From Candidatus Geothrix skivensis (GTDB taxonomy: Bacteria; Acidobacteriota; Holophagae; Holophagales; Holophagaceae), in the NCBI GenBank assembly GCA_016721195.1, contig JADKIO010000006.1:186001-250000 (forward strand): a stretch of DNA of 64,000 nucleotides. Direction: 5' to 3'. Under the pieces are notes generated by a model. That model searched no databases. It was not told where the DNA came from and saw nothing but the letters and a program-made list of their open reading frames with translations. The translations under genes and the position numbers were made by a program. Below, piece after piece: positions 24,333 to 33,021 of this stretch. Within the stretch, counting starts at the first letter, position 1, and the number at the start of each line of letters is the position of its first letter.

Positions 24333-24359
24333 CACCAGCCGGGCGGTGCCCGGCTGGTG
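24333..24359. terminator. Strong hairpin between convergent genes
   Basis: CACCAGCCGGGC, a GGT loop and GCCCGGCTGGTG form a perfect 12-bp stem just past the NrfD gene (stop at 24310) and just past the aldo/keto reductase stop on the other strand. There is no T tract, so it may act as a bidirectional barrier or RNA-stabilising end rather than a canonical intrinsic terminator. Confidence 0.6.
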
Positions 24360-24364
24360 GGCGT

Positions 24365-25447
24365 TCACCAGCGTTCCTGATCCGTCGCTGGAGCCAGGGA
24401 CCAGGGGTCGGACGCCAGGCCGTTGACGGTGGCGCCGCTCTGCATCACGTGCCTGGTGTTGGCCAGGAAACCGTGGGGGAAGATGGGGGCGGGAGCGCTG
24501 GCCGCGTCCAGGCGGGCGCTCAGTTCCACGGGCAGTTCCAGCTCCAGGGATTGCAGGTTGCCCTCCAGCTGGGCCAGGGTGCGGGCCCCCAGGATGGGGC
24601 TGGCCACGCCGGGCCGCCCCAGCACCCAGGCCAGGGCCACCTGGGCCACGCCGGCGCCCAGTTCCGAGGCCACGGCCTCGGCGGCCTCGATGATGCTGTA
24701 GTTGCGCTCCGTGAGGCTCTTGGACACACCGGGCACATGCCGCCCCTCGCCCTGGGGCTGCTTGTTCCGCCCGTACTTGCCCGTCAGCAGGCCTCCCTTC
24801 AGCGGGGACCAGGGGGTGACGCCCAAGCCGTGGGCCCTGGCCATGGGCATGAGGTCATGCTCCACGGTGCGCTCGATGAGGGAGTACTCGATCTGCAGGG
24901 CCACGAAGGGCGACCAGCCGCGGAAGTGGGCCTCCACCTGCCCCTGGGCCACCTTCCAGGCGGGCGTATCCGAAACGCCGAGGTACCGCACCTTGCCGGC
25001 CCGCACCAGATCATCCAGCGCCCGCAGCGTTTCCTCGATGGGCGTGTGGGGATCCTCGAAGTGCATCCAGTAGAGATCCACGCAGTCCGTGCGAAGGCGC
25101 CGGAGGCTCTGTTCGAGCTGCTGCTGGAGGGCCTTCCGCCCGGCGCCGCCGCCGTTGGGATCGCCCCGGTGCAGGCTGCCGCAGAACTTGGTGGCGAGGA
25201 CCACCTGGTCCCGGCCGCCCCGCTCGGCGAAGTAGTCCCCCAGGATGGCCTCGCTGTGCCCCTTGGTGTAGATGTTGGCCGTATCGATGAAGTTGCCCCC
25301 GGCCCCCAGGTAGCGCTCCAGCATGGCCCGGCTTTCCGGCACCTCGGCGCCCCAGCCCCAGTCGGCGCCGAAGGTCATGGTGCCCAGGCAGAGCGGACTC
25401 ACCCGCAGGCCGGAGCGGCCCAGGGTGCGGTAGTCGGTGAGCTGCAT
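24365..25447 (-). CDS. Aldo/keto reductase
   Basis: The 360-residue protein has the AKR pattern: YRTLGRSGLRVSPLCLGTMT at the N-terminus, catalytic Asp and Tyr in NFIDTANIY, Lys in VVLATKF and His in DLYWMHFEDPHTP, then the NADPH-binding end ILGARTLAQLEGNL. It is a soluble (beta/alpha)8 oxidoreductase using NADPH on an aldehyde or ketone. The substrate is unknown; the sequence is of the YdhF/potassium-channel-beta-like bacterial group. It stands alone on the minus strand, 42 bp downstream of the HD-GYP gene's... start side neighbour (that gene starts at 26572 and ends at 25490). Confidence 0.9.
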   Translation of the reverse strand: MQLTDYRTLGRSGLRVSPLCLGTMTFGADWGWGAEVPESRAMLERYLGAGGNFIDTANIYTKGHSEAILGDYFAERGGRDQVVLATKFCGSLHRGDPNGGGAGRKALQQQLEQSLRRLRTDCVDLYWMHFEDPHTPIEETLRALDDLVRAGKVRYLGVSDTPAWKVAQGQVEAHFRGWSPFVALQIEYSLIERTVEHDLMPMARAHGLGVTPWSPLKGGLLTGKYGRNKQPQGEGRHVPGVSKSLTERNYSIIEAAEAVASELGAGVAQVALAWVLGRPGVASPILGARTLAQLEGNLQSLELELPVELSARLDAASAPAPIFPHGFLANTRHVMQSGATVNGLASDPWSLAPATDQERW

Positions 25448-25489
25448 GGTGGCCTCCTGAAGTCGCTGCGGCCACCAGCCTACACCGGT

Positions 25490-26572
25490 TCAGATCCCGG
25501 GCTCCTCGTCGTGGAGTTCATCCGGATGGCTGGTCAGGATCCCGCGGAAGGTCTCCAGGTGGGTCAGGAACAGCTGCACCAGGCGGGGATCGAAATGCCG
25601 GCCACTGCCCTCCCGGATGAGCGCAACCACCTTGTCCTCGGGCCAGGGTTCCTTGTAGTGGCGATGGTTGCTGAGGGCGTCGAAGACATCCACCAGGGCG
25701 GTGATGCGGGCCTCCAGGGAGATCTGCTCGCCCTTGAGCCCCTTGGGGTAGCCGCCGCCATCCCATTTCTCGTGGTGGCCGATGGCGATCCGGGCCCCCA
25801 TCTGGATGAAGGGCACGGTGGAGCCCTTGAGGATGGTGGCGCCCATGGTGGTATGCCGCTTCATGGTCACCCACTCGGCTTCCGTGAGCGCTCCGGGTTT
25901 CTGCAGGATCGCGTCCGGCACGCCGATCTTCCCGATGTCGTGCATGGGAGCGGCGGCCTTGATGGTGTCCACTTCCTGGGGCTCCCAGCCCAGGAGGCGG
26001 GCCATTTCGGCGGCATAGAGGCCGATGCGGCGAACGTGCATGCCGGTCTCGTTGTCCCGGTGCTCGCTGGCGGTGATGAGACGGAAGGCGATCTCCTCGC
26101 GGGAATCCCGGATCTCCACCGTCTGCTCCCGCACCTTCCGGGCCAGCTCGGCCTCCCGGTCCCGGAAGGCGATCTCCAGCATCCGACGGCGCAGGGCCCC
26201 GTTCACCTGGACGAGGATCTCCCGGGGCTGGTAGGGCTTGAGCACGAAGCCGAAGGCCCCCTGCTGCAGGCACTCGATGGCCGTCTCCGCATCCTCGAGG
26301 GAGCTCACCATGATCACGGAGGTATCGGGGATCCGGTGCTTGAGGGCCCGCACCAGGTCCAGCCCGGAGGCCCCGGGCATCTGGATGTCGCAGAGCACCA
26401 GGTCGATCGACTCCGAGTCCAGCACGGCCAGGGCGCTGGAGACATCCTCCGCCTCCCGGCAGCGGTAGCCGGACTTGGTCAGGATGTGCTTGAGGGACAG
26501 CCGCACGATGGCCAGATCGTCCACGATGAGAACGCTGGCCTGCTCGGGCAACACTTGGATGTCCCTGGCCAT
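25490..26572 (-). CDS. HD-GYP response regulator (probable c-di-GMP phosphodiesterase)
   Basis: The ATG at 26572 is chosen since GGGGAG lies 4 nt upstream, whereas an alternative GTG at 26605 has no ribosome site. The 360-residue product has an N-terminal receiver domain (VLIVDDLAIVRLSLKHIL, phospho-acceptor Asp in LVLCDIQMPGASGLD, Lys in GFVLKPY), a short coiled linker and an HD-GYP domain with HDIGKIGVPD and HHEKWDGGGYPKGLKG. HD-GYP enzymes degrade cyclic di-GMP to GMP or pGpG. It lacks a neighbouring kinase; any of the orphan hybrid kinases in this window could be a partner, which is speculation. Confidence 0.92.
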   Translation of the reverse strand: MARDIQVLPEQASVLIVDDLAIVRLSLKHILTKSGYRCREAEDVSSALAVLDSESIDLVLCDIQMPGASGLDLVRALKHRIPDTSVIMVSSLEDAETAIECLQQGAFGFVLKPYQPREILVQVNGALRRRMLEIAFRDREAELARKVREQTVEIRDSREEIAFRLITASEHRDNETGMHVRRIGLYAAEMARLLGWEPQEVDTIKAAAPMHDIGKIGVPDAILQKPGALTEAEWVTMKRHTTMGATILKGSTVPFIQMGARIAIGHHEKWDGGGYPKGLKGEQISLEARITALVDVFDALSNHRHYKEPWPEDKVVALIREGSGRHFDPRLVQLFLTHLETFRGILTSHPDELHDEEPGI

Positions 26573-26691
26573 GATCTCCCCGGATGCCTCTTCATCGGTT
26601 GCCACTCAGGATGCTTTATCCCCTGATCATCCCATGGGCAGGAAAAGCACAGACAGGATATCCACCCTTGGGCAGACCTGGGGCCCAGCCT

Positions 26692-27138
26692 TCAGCGGGC
26701 CCATTCCAGTGAGTCGCGCTTGGCTTGGTAGTGCGCGCCGAGGCCGAGGGCAATGGCCCGGTCGCAGAGCTCCAGGGCCCCGTGGAAGTCGCCCAGCTCG
26801 CTGTGCGCCTGGATCCCCCGCTCGAAGCCGGTGAGGCCTTCCAGCATGCGCCGGTACTCGTGGGGAAAGGCCAGCTCCAGTTCCGGGAGGTAGGCAAGGG
26901 CCTGGTCCACGGAGGCCACGCAGGCCTCCCACTGACCGCACTGGGCCTGGGCCTCGGCACTCAGGTCGTAGGCGAAGGCCTTCACGGCGTTGGGCAGGCT
27001 GGCCTGGCTTTCGAAGGTCCGCCGCAGGTACTTCAGGGCAGACTCCGGCCCACTGAAGGCCGCCTCCCGGTGCCCCGCCAGCAGGTCCTCCAGGGTGTCC
27101 TTCACCGACTTGCGGACGGGCTCGTTGCGCTTGGCCAT
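26692..27138 (-). CDS. Small TPR-like helical protein of unknown function
   Basis: The 148-residue product is entirely helical and acidic. Two regions look like tetratricopeptide pairs: FAYDLSAEAQAQCGQWEACV with SVDQALAYLPELELA, and GIQAHSELGDFHGALELCDR with AIALGLGAHYQAK. The N-terminus MAKRNEPVRKSVKDTLEDLL is basic. No enzyme motif is visible; a protein-protein interaction role is plausible. It lies between guaA upstream (101-bp gap with a repeat) and the HD-GYP gene. Confidence 0.65.
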   Translation of the reverse strand: MAKRNEPVRKSVKDTLEDLLAGHREAAFSGPESALKYLRRTFESQASLPNAVKAFAYDLSAEAQAQCGQWEACVASVDQALAYLPELELAFPHEYRRMLEGLTGFERGIQAHSELGDFHGALELCDRAIALGLGAHYQAKRDSLEWAR

Positions 27139-27165
27139 GGATACCTGTAAAGAAAGGCGTTTCTA

Positions 27166-27232
27166 ACCGCAGAGGACGCAGAGATCGCAGAGGATGGCGT
27201 GGTTTCCCTGCGCCCTCGGCGCGCTCTGCGGT
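27166..27232. repeat. Imperfect palindrome of CGCAGAG units
   Basis: The left arm reads ACCGCAGAGGACGCAGAG then ATCGCAGAGGA with a 9-bp period, and the right arm ends CGCGCTCTGCGGT, its reverse complement with differences. It fills most of the 101-bp gap after guaA. Such CGCAGAG/CTCTGCG elements occur between genes in many bacteria. A related copy is found inside the 3' end of glyQ (33054-33082). Confidence 0.7.
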
Positions 27233-27239
27233 GAAACCG

Positions 27240-28769
27240 TCATTCGTATTCGATGGTCGCGGGCGGCTTGCTGGTGATGTCGAACACGACGCGGTTGATG
27301 CCGCGCACTTCGCGGACGATGCGCTGGGCGATGCGGTCCAGCAGTTCGTGGGGCAGCCGGGCCCAGTCGGCGGTCATGAAATCTTCTGAGGTCACGGCCC
27401 GCAGGGCGCACATCCACTCGAAGGTGCGCTCGTCGCCCATGATGCCCACGGTCTGCACCGGCAGCAGCACGGCGAAGGCCTGGCTGGTCTTGGCGTACCA
27501 GCCGCTCTCCCGCAGCTCCTGGAGGAAGATGGCGTCGGCGTTCTGCAGGATGGTGGCCCGCTCCCGGGTGATGGCGCCGGGCAGGCGCACGGCCAGGCCG
27601 GGGCCCGGGAAGGGATGCCGCTGGTTCATCTCCTCGGGGAGCCCCAGGGCCAGGCCCGTGGCGCGCACCTCGTCCTTGAACAGCTCCCGCAGGGGCTCCA
27701 CCAGCTGCATCCGCATGCGCTCCGGCAGGCCGCCCACGTTGTGGTGGGACTTCACCAGGATGGCGCCGCCGATGCCGCTGGATTCGATGACATCGGGATA
27801 GGTGGTGCCCTGGCCCAGGAAGTCGGCCTTCACCTTGCCGGCCTCCCGCTCGAAGACTTCGATGAACTTGCCGCCGATGATCTTCCGTTTCTGCTCGGGG
27901 TCGGTGATGCCCGCCAGGGCTCCCAGGAACTCGTCGGACGCATCCACCCAGATCACCTGCAGCTCGAAGGGCGCGAAGTAGGCCTGCACCTGCTGCATCT
28001 CGTCCTTGCGCATGAGGCCGTGGTCCACGAAGACGCAGGTGAGCTGCTTGCCGATGGCCTTGTGCAGCAGCAGGGCCGCCACGCTGGAATCCACGCCGCC
28101 GCTGAGCCCCAGCACCACGGTGCCCTTCCCCACTTGGGCGCGGATGGCCTTCACTTTCTCGTCGATGAAGTTGCCCGCGTTCCAGTCGAGGATCATGCCG
28201 CAGTGCCGCAGGAAGTTCAGCAGCAGGGGCGTACCCTGGGCGCTGTGGGTCACCTCGGGGTGGAACTGCAGGCAGTAGATCCCCCTCTTGGGATCCTCCA
28301 TGGCCGCCACCGGCACGCTGGGGGTCCTGGCGGTGACGGTGAAGCCCGGAGGGGCCACCTCCACGTGGTCGCCGTGGCTCATCCACACCTGCTGGGCGTG
28401 GGGCAGACCCTCGAACAGCATGGAAGCCTCGGGCATGGCCTGGATCTCGGCCTTGCCGTACTCCCGGCTGGTGGAGCGGTGCAGCTGCCCGCCCAGGTTC
28501 CGGGCCAGGAGCTGCTGGCCGTAGCAGATGCCCAGGATGGGCACGCCGAGGTCGAGGATGGCCGGGTCCAGGTCGGGGGCGCCGGGCTCCATGACGGAGT
28601 TGGGACCACCGGACAGGATCACGCCCTTGAGATCGGCGCCGCCGATCTCCGCTGCCGTGGCCCCGCTGCCATAGACCAGGCCGAAGGCCCCCAGCTCCCG
28701 CAGCCGCCTCGTGATGAGCCGCGTGTACTGGCTGCCGTAGTCGATGATCGCGATGCGCTCGTGGTGCAT
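27240..28769 (-). CDS. guaA: GMP synthase (glutamine-hydrolysing)
   Basis: The ATG at 28769 gives MHHERIAIIDYGSQYTRLIT; GAGG lies 6 nt upstream. The 509-residue protein has the class I glutamine amidotransferase domain (nucleophile Cys in ILGICYGQQLLA, His and Glu in YCLQFHPEVTHS), the ATP pyrophosphatase P-loop LGLSGGVDSSVAALLLHKAI, and the C-terminal GMPS dimerisation domain ending in FDITSKPPATIEYE, the universal C-terminus of this enzyme. It converts XMP to GMP with glutamine and ATP in the cytoplasm. It appears monocistronic, with 126 bp between it and the upstream DUF1570 gene. Confidence 0.97.
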   Translation of the reverse strand: MHHERIAIIDYGSQYTRLITRRLRELGAFGLVYGSGATAAEIGGADLKGVILSGGPNSVMEPGAPDLDPAILDLGVPILGICYGQQLLARNLGGQLHRSTSREYGKAEIQAMPEASMLFEGLPHAQQVWMSHGDHVEVAPPGFTVTARTPSVPVAAMEDPKRGIYCLQFHPEVTHSAQGTPLLLNFLRHCGMILDWNAGNFIDEKVKAIRAQVGKGTVVLGLSGGVDSSVAALLLHKAIGKQLTCVFVDHGLMRKDEMQQVQAYFAPFELQVIWVDASDEFLGALAGITDPEQKRKIIGGKFIEVFEREAGKVKADFLGQGTTYPDVIESSGIGGAILVKSHHNVGGLPERMRMQLVEPLRELFKDEVRATGLALGLPEEMNQRHPFPGPGLAVRLPGAITRERATILQNADAIFLQELRESGWYAKTSQAFAVLLPVQTVGIMGDERTFEWMCALRAVTSEDFMTADWARLPHELLDRIAQRIVREVRGINRVVFDITSKPPATIEYE

Positions 28770-28895
28770 GGGGCCTCTGCAGATTGGTCCAGGAGGGCCG
28801 GAAGGCGGTCCAGGAGCCACCTCCAGTGTGCCCGATTCGCCGTTTCCCCAGGGCCCCGGCCATCTGTCTCCCGTTGCCCTCCGGGCTGGAAGCGG

Positions 28896-30914
28896 TCAAT
28901 ACCCGGCTTTCCTGGCCTTGAGGTGCTCCAGCAGGGCCTTGAGGGAAGGTTTTTCGTAGGGGCCCTTGGCCTTGGGGAGGGCCGCCTGGACCATCTGGAT
29001 CGCCTCGTCCAGCCGCCCCTGCATCGCCGCGGCCTGCACCTCGCGGCTCAGGTCCGCCAGGGTATCCGGCAGCCAGAACTTCAGGGGTTTGATGCCTGGT
29101 GGGGCTGGCGGCATGGCCGGGCGGGACTCGGGCGTCGCCGGCAGGGGCGCCGCGGAAACCTTCGCCCTCGCGGCTCGGTTCCGAAGGGTTTCCAGCAGCG
29201 ATCCGAGGACCTGCCGGTCGTAGGCCTGCTTCGCCGTCGCCAGGGCCTTCTCCACCTTCCGCATGGCTTGATCGGTTCTGCCCTCGCCCACCAGGGCAAT
29301 CACCTCGCGCCCCAGGGGCGCCAGGTGGGCGGGCAGGCTGAACTTCAGGGACTCGACGGGATTTGGGGGCACCGAGGGTTCCTTGGCCTCCATCGGTCCG
29401 GGGGCTGGGGGCTCGTTGCTGCGGGCCTTCCACAGGGTCCGGAACCGGTCCAGCGATTCCGCATAACTCGCGGCCATGAGCCTTTCGGTCTGGCTGAGGG
29501 CGCTGCTCGTCAGCTGGGTGCCCACCTCCTGCGCCTCCTTCTCGAATCCGAGGTTCATGTAGGCAATCCCCAGATTGAACAGGTTGGACAGGTTCTGCGG
29601 CTCCAGTTCCACAGCCCTCCTGCCAGCCTTGAGCGCCTTGTCGGGATCCCTGGGGCGCCAGGAATACTGCTGGCAGATCGCCATCAGGGTGCCCGGAAAG
29701 TCCGGGCGAAGGCGTTGCGCCATCTCGAGCCAGGCGATGATCTCCTCCGAATCGCGGCTATTGCGCTCCCGCGCGAGCTGGGCCAGGCGGAAGGGTGCGC
29801 GGAAGTCCTGGGTGCCGAGCCGCAGGGCCTCCCGATAGGCGGTCTCCGCCTTGCCAGTCTCTCCCCGGAGGACCATGGCCCTCCCCAGGGCCACCTGGAC
29901 CTCGGGTCGCTGGGCCGCCGCGGCCACGGCCCGATCGAGCAGTGGCCGGGCGAGCGGTTCCTCGCCGGTGTCCATGAGGAATTCCGCCTGGACGACCCAG
30001 GAGCCCACCTCGTCGAGGCCACGCACCTGGAAGTCACGGTCCGTCAATTTCACGGTGAGCGGGAAGTCCCAGTACTTGAACCGGGACCGCTGGGAGTAGG
30101 TGGTGAGGGCTCCCTGCAGCTTGTCCAGGTCCCCGAACCCGGCGCGGGCGGCGGCCAGGGAATCCGCGCCCCCCGAGGCCGCCTTCACGTAGTTCCGGAA
30201 CAGCCCGGCCTTCAGGGCCTGGTCATCCATGAACAGGTAGTGCACGAAGGCCCAGCTCTGCGCATAGAAGAGGCCCGACTTCTCCCCCTCCTGGTAGTGG
30301 GGGGAGTCGTGGGTGACCGTGAAGAGCGTTTCGAGCGGGAGTCTGGCCTGGTTCCGCAGCAGCATCAAACGGCCCACGGGGACCCGGCCGAGGTAGACAT
30401 GCTCGGACCGGATTTCCGTGGCCCCGTAGAAATCCGCCAGGCCCTCATCCAGCCAGGTGGGCAGCGCGGGGAAATTCTGGTGGACGATGCTGTGGGTGTA
30501 CTCGTGGAACAGGACGAAATAGGGCTGGTCGGTCTGATGGCTCACGTCGAGCCGGAGGATCGCGTAATTGCGATCCTCCCTCTGGAAAAACGTGCCTGCC
30601 GGCCGCTTGGGATCCTTGCCCTCGAAGGGCTTGGGAAGCAGGCGCTTCATGGAGGCCTCATCCTCGAGCACGAAGATGACCATCGGCTTGGGCGGGTCCA
30701 CCCGCACCTCGGGAATGAGCTTGCCGAAGACGCTGCGGATCCCCTCGAAGGCTGCCAGCGCCTTCCTGGCTTCCGCTTCACCGGCGTCGCTGTAGGCCAC
30801 GAAATGGGGTGACCTCACCTCCACCCACGAGTCCTTCCGCCCCGCGTGGAGGACGGTTCCATGCAGGAGGGCCGCAAACGCCAGCCCCAGGTGGATGGGT
30901 CGAATCGCCAGCAT
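28896..30914 (-). CDS. DUF1570/gluzincin-like peptidase with TPR region
   Basis: The 672-residue protein has a signal peptide (MLAIRPIHLGLAFAALLHGT), then a metallopeptidase-like domain with HEYTH at residues 137-141 (LFHEYTHSIVHQ) and the downstream Glu in WLDEGLADFYG, a gluzincin arrangement. SPHFVAYSDAGEAEARK near the start is typical of DUF1570. From about residue 300 to 500 TPR-like repeats appear (VQVALGRAMVLRGETGKAET, NLFNLGIAYMNLGFEKEAQE). The C-terminus carries two similar 55-residue modules (SLKFSLPAHLAPLGREV and PLKFWLPDTLADLSREV), a tandem duplication. It is likely an exported, cell-envelope metallopeptidase; the substrate is unknown. Confidence 0.78.
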   Translation of the reverse strand: MLAIRPIHLGLAFAALLHGTVLHAGRKDSWVEVRSPHFVAYSDAGEAEARKALAAFEGIRSVFGKLIPEVRVDPPKPMVIFVLEDEASMKRLLPKPFEGKDPKRPAGTFFQREDRNYAILRLDVSHQTDQPYFVLFHEYTHSIVHQNFPALPTWLDEGLADFYGATEIRSEHVYLGRVPVGRLMLLRNQARLPLETLFTVTHDSPHYQEGEKSGLFYAQSWAFVHYLFMDDQALKAGLFRNYVKAASGGADSLAAARAGFGDLDKLQGALTTYSQRSRFKYWDFPLTVKLTDRDFQVRGLDEVGSWVVQAEFLMDTGEEPLARPLLDRAVAAAAQRPEVQVALGRAMVLRGETGKAETAYREALRLGTQDFRAPFRLAQLARERNSRDSEEIIAWLEMAQRLRPDFPGTLMAICQQYSWRPRDPDKALKAGRRAVELEPQNLSNLFNLGIAYMNLGFEKEAQEVGTQLTSSALSQTERLMAASYAESLDRFRTLWKARSNEPPAPGPMEAKEPSVPPNPVESLKFSLPAHLAPLGREVIALVGEGRTDQAMRKVEKALATAKQAYDRQVLGSLLETLRNRAARAKVSAAPLPATPESRPAMPPAPPGIKPLKFWLPDTLADLSREVQAAAMQGRLDEAIQMVQAALPKAKGPYEKPSLKALLEHLKARKAGY

Positions 30915-30951
30915 GAAGATCTCCGCGCCAGAGGCGCTTGGAAACGGGGCC

Positions 30952-33021
30952 CTACTGCCAGAGGCTGAAGTCCGCCACCCGCAGGAAGGCCTGGCGGAGG
31001 CGGTGGAGCAGGCTGAGGCGGGCGGCGCGGAGGGCCGGGTCCTCGCACTTCACCATGACGGCATTGAAGAAGGCCTCCAGGGGTTCGGCGAGGTCGGCGA
31101 GGGCGGCCAGAAGGGTGCCCTGATCCCCAGAGGCTTCGATGCCCATCAGTCGTTCCGCCAGGGCCTTTTCGGTGGCGTCCTGGAGCGTGGCGGCGTCGAA
31201 AGCGTGGACGGGGTGCTCGTCCTTGAGAATATTCCCGATGCGCTTGGCGCTCTGCGCGAGGGAGGCGAAACGGGGGTCCTCAGCAAAGGCTGACAACGCC
31301 TCGCAGCGGGCCTTGAGGTCCACCAGGTTCTCCCAGCCCGCGGCCAGGGCCGAACGGCGCACGGAGCCCGCATAGCCGGTCGACTCCAGCTGGTAGGCCA
31401 CGCGGTCCTTGAAGAAGGACATCAGCGCCTCGGTGGTGTCGGCGGCGGGCCTGGTGGCCTTGGAGCCCACGGCCTTCAAGGCGATGTCGATGAGCTCGGC
31501 GGGCTCCAGGGCCCAGCCCCGCTCCCACAGGATGCGCACGATGCCCTGGCCGGCGCGGCGCAGGGCCAGGGGGTCCTTGGATCCGCTGGGGATGAGCCCC
31601 ACGGCGAAGCAGCCCGCCACCGTGTCCAGCTTGTCGCAGAGGGACAGCAGGCAGCCCATGGGCGTGGCAGGAATCGCGTCCTCGGCACCGATGGGCCGGT
31701 AGTGTTCCTTCACGGCCATCCAGACGTCCTCGTGGGCGCCTTCGTGCCGGAGGTACTCGCCGCCCATGATGCCCTGCAGCTCGGGGAACTCGCCCACCAT
31801 GAGGGTGCGCAGGTCGCACTTGGCCATGCGGGCGGCCTCCAGGGCGTGCTCCACATGAGCCTCGTCCTTCGAGAGCCTTGTGGCCAGGGCCTTGACGATG
31901 GCCACCACCCGGCCGGTCTTGGCGTGGTAGCTGCCCAGCTCCCGCTGGAAGGTGAGGGCCTGGAGCTTCTCGAGCCGATCCGACAGGGGGTGCTTGCGGT
32001 CCTCGGCGAAGAAGAAGCGGGCATCGTAGAGCCGCGCCTTCAGCACCCACTCGTTGCCCGCCTTCACGAAGCCCGCGGGGTCGTCCGGTCGATTGGCGGC
32101 GGTGAGGAAGCAGGGCAGCAGGGCGCCATCGGGTCCCTCGATGCAGAAGCTCTTCTGGTGCTCCCGCAGGGACGTGACCAGCACCTCCTTGGGCAGCTCC
32201 AGGAAGCTGGCCGGGAAGTCCCCCCGCACGATCTTCGGGAACTCCACGATCTCCGCCAGGGTGTCCAGCAGCGAAGCATCGGCCACCACGCGGCCGCCCG
32301 CCTCGGCGGCCAGCTGATCCAGCTGCTGGGCGATGCGGCTGCGGCGGACCTCCACGCTCACCACCACGCCTGCGGCCTCCAGGACCGATTCATAGACATC
32401 GGGCGTGGCAATCGTTATCGGCGCCGCGTGCTGGCGATGGTAGAGGCGATGGCCCCAGGTGGTGTTGGTCGCCGTGACGCCGTCCACGGTGATGGGCACG
32501 ATCTGGTCGCCGAACAGGCAGAGGATGTTGCGGATGGGGCGCACGAACTCGAAGTCGGACTTGCCCCACCGCATGGCCTTGGGCACGTGCAGGCTCGCGA
32601 TGAGGCCAGGCAGGGCCTCCGCCAGCAGGTCCACCGTGGGCCGACCCTTCTTCGTGATCGTCACCACTGCACAGGGTTCCTTCTTGCCGGCCGGCTGCTC
32701 AAAGCGCACCTGATCGAAGCCCACACCCCACTTCTCGGCGAACTTCTGGCCCTGGATGGTGGGCTGGCCCGACTCGTCCACGCACATGCGCTGGGGTGGA
32801 CCGACCTGGGTTTCGGTCTGGTCGGGCTGGGAGACGGGCAAGGCTCCGTGCCAGCAAAGCTTGCGCGGAGAGAAAAAGGCCCCGACGGTAGTGCTTACCA
32901 GGCCCTGGCTCTTTGCCCAGGTCGAGAACGCAGTACGGAACTCTTCGGTGAGCGGCTCCAGGAACCGCGCCGGAATCTCCTCGCAGTGCAGCTCCAGCAG
33001 GAAGGTCTGGGTGGCGCTCAC
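30952..33021 (-). CDS. glyS: Glycyl-tRNA synthetase beta subunit
   Basis: The 689-residue protein starts with GTG at 33021, overlapping the glyQ stop (GTGA), and begins MSATQTFLLELHCEEIPARF, the classic GlyS opening. Further family segments are FEFVRPIRNILCLFGDQIVP, EVLVTSLREHQKSFCIEGPD and GGEYLRHEGAHEDVWMAVKEHYRP. The length matches the usual 690 residues. With the alpha subunit GlyQ it forms the alpha2-beta2 bacterial glycyl-tRNA synthetase; the beta subunit carries HD and tRNA-anticodon-binding regions. It is followed 37 bp later by the DUF1570 gene. Confidence 0.96.
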   Translation of the reverse strand: MSATQTFLLELHCEEIPARFLEPLTEEFRTAFSTWAKSQGLVSTTVGAFFSPRKLCWHGALPVSQPDQTETQVGPPQRMCVDESGQPTIQGQKFAEKWGVGFDQVRFEQPAGKKEPCAVVTITKKGRPTVDLLAEALPGLIASLHVPKAMRWGKSDFEFVRPIRNILCLFGDQIVPITVDGVTATNTTWGHRLYHRQHAAPITIATPDVYESVLEAAGVVVSVEVRRSRIAQQLDQLAAEAGGRVVADASLLDTLAEIVEFPKIVRGDFPASFLELPKEVLVTSLREHQKSFCIEGPDGALLPCFLTAANRPDDPAGFVKAGNEWVLKARLYDARFFFAEDRKHPLSDRLEKLQALTFQRELGSYHAKTGRVVAIVKALATRLSKDEAHVEHALEAARMAKCDLRTLMVGEFPELQGIMGGEYLRHEGAHEDVWMAVKEHYRPIGAEDAIPATPMGCLLSLCDKLDTVAGCFAVGLIPSGSKDPLALRRAGQGIVRILWERGWALEPAELIDIALKAVGSKATRPAADTTEALMSFFKDRVAYQLESTGYAGSVRRSALAAGWENLVDLKARCEALSAFAEDPRFASLAQSAKRIGNILKDEHPVHAFDAATLQDATEKALAERLMGIEASGDQGTLLAALADLAEPLEAFFNAVMVKCEDPALRAARLSLLHRLRQAFLRVADFSLWQ

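Noticed and set aside
24449..26626. A 725-codon open frame on the plus strand opposite the aldo/keto reductase and HD-GYP genes
   Set aside because: Antisense shadow across two separate genes, with no family motif.
27615..30812. A 1065-codon open frame on the plus strand opposite guaA and the DUF1570 gene
   Set aside because: It runs antisense to two well-supported genes and its product is low-complexity, rich in Gly, His, Leu and Gln; such frames arise from strong third-position GC bias.
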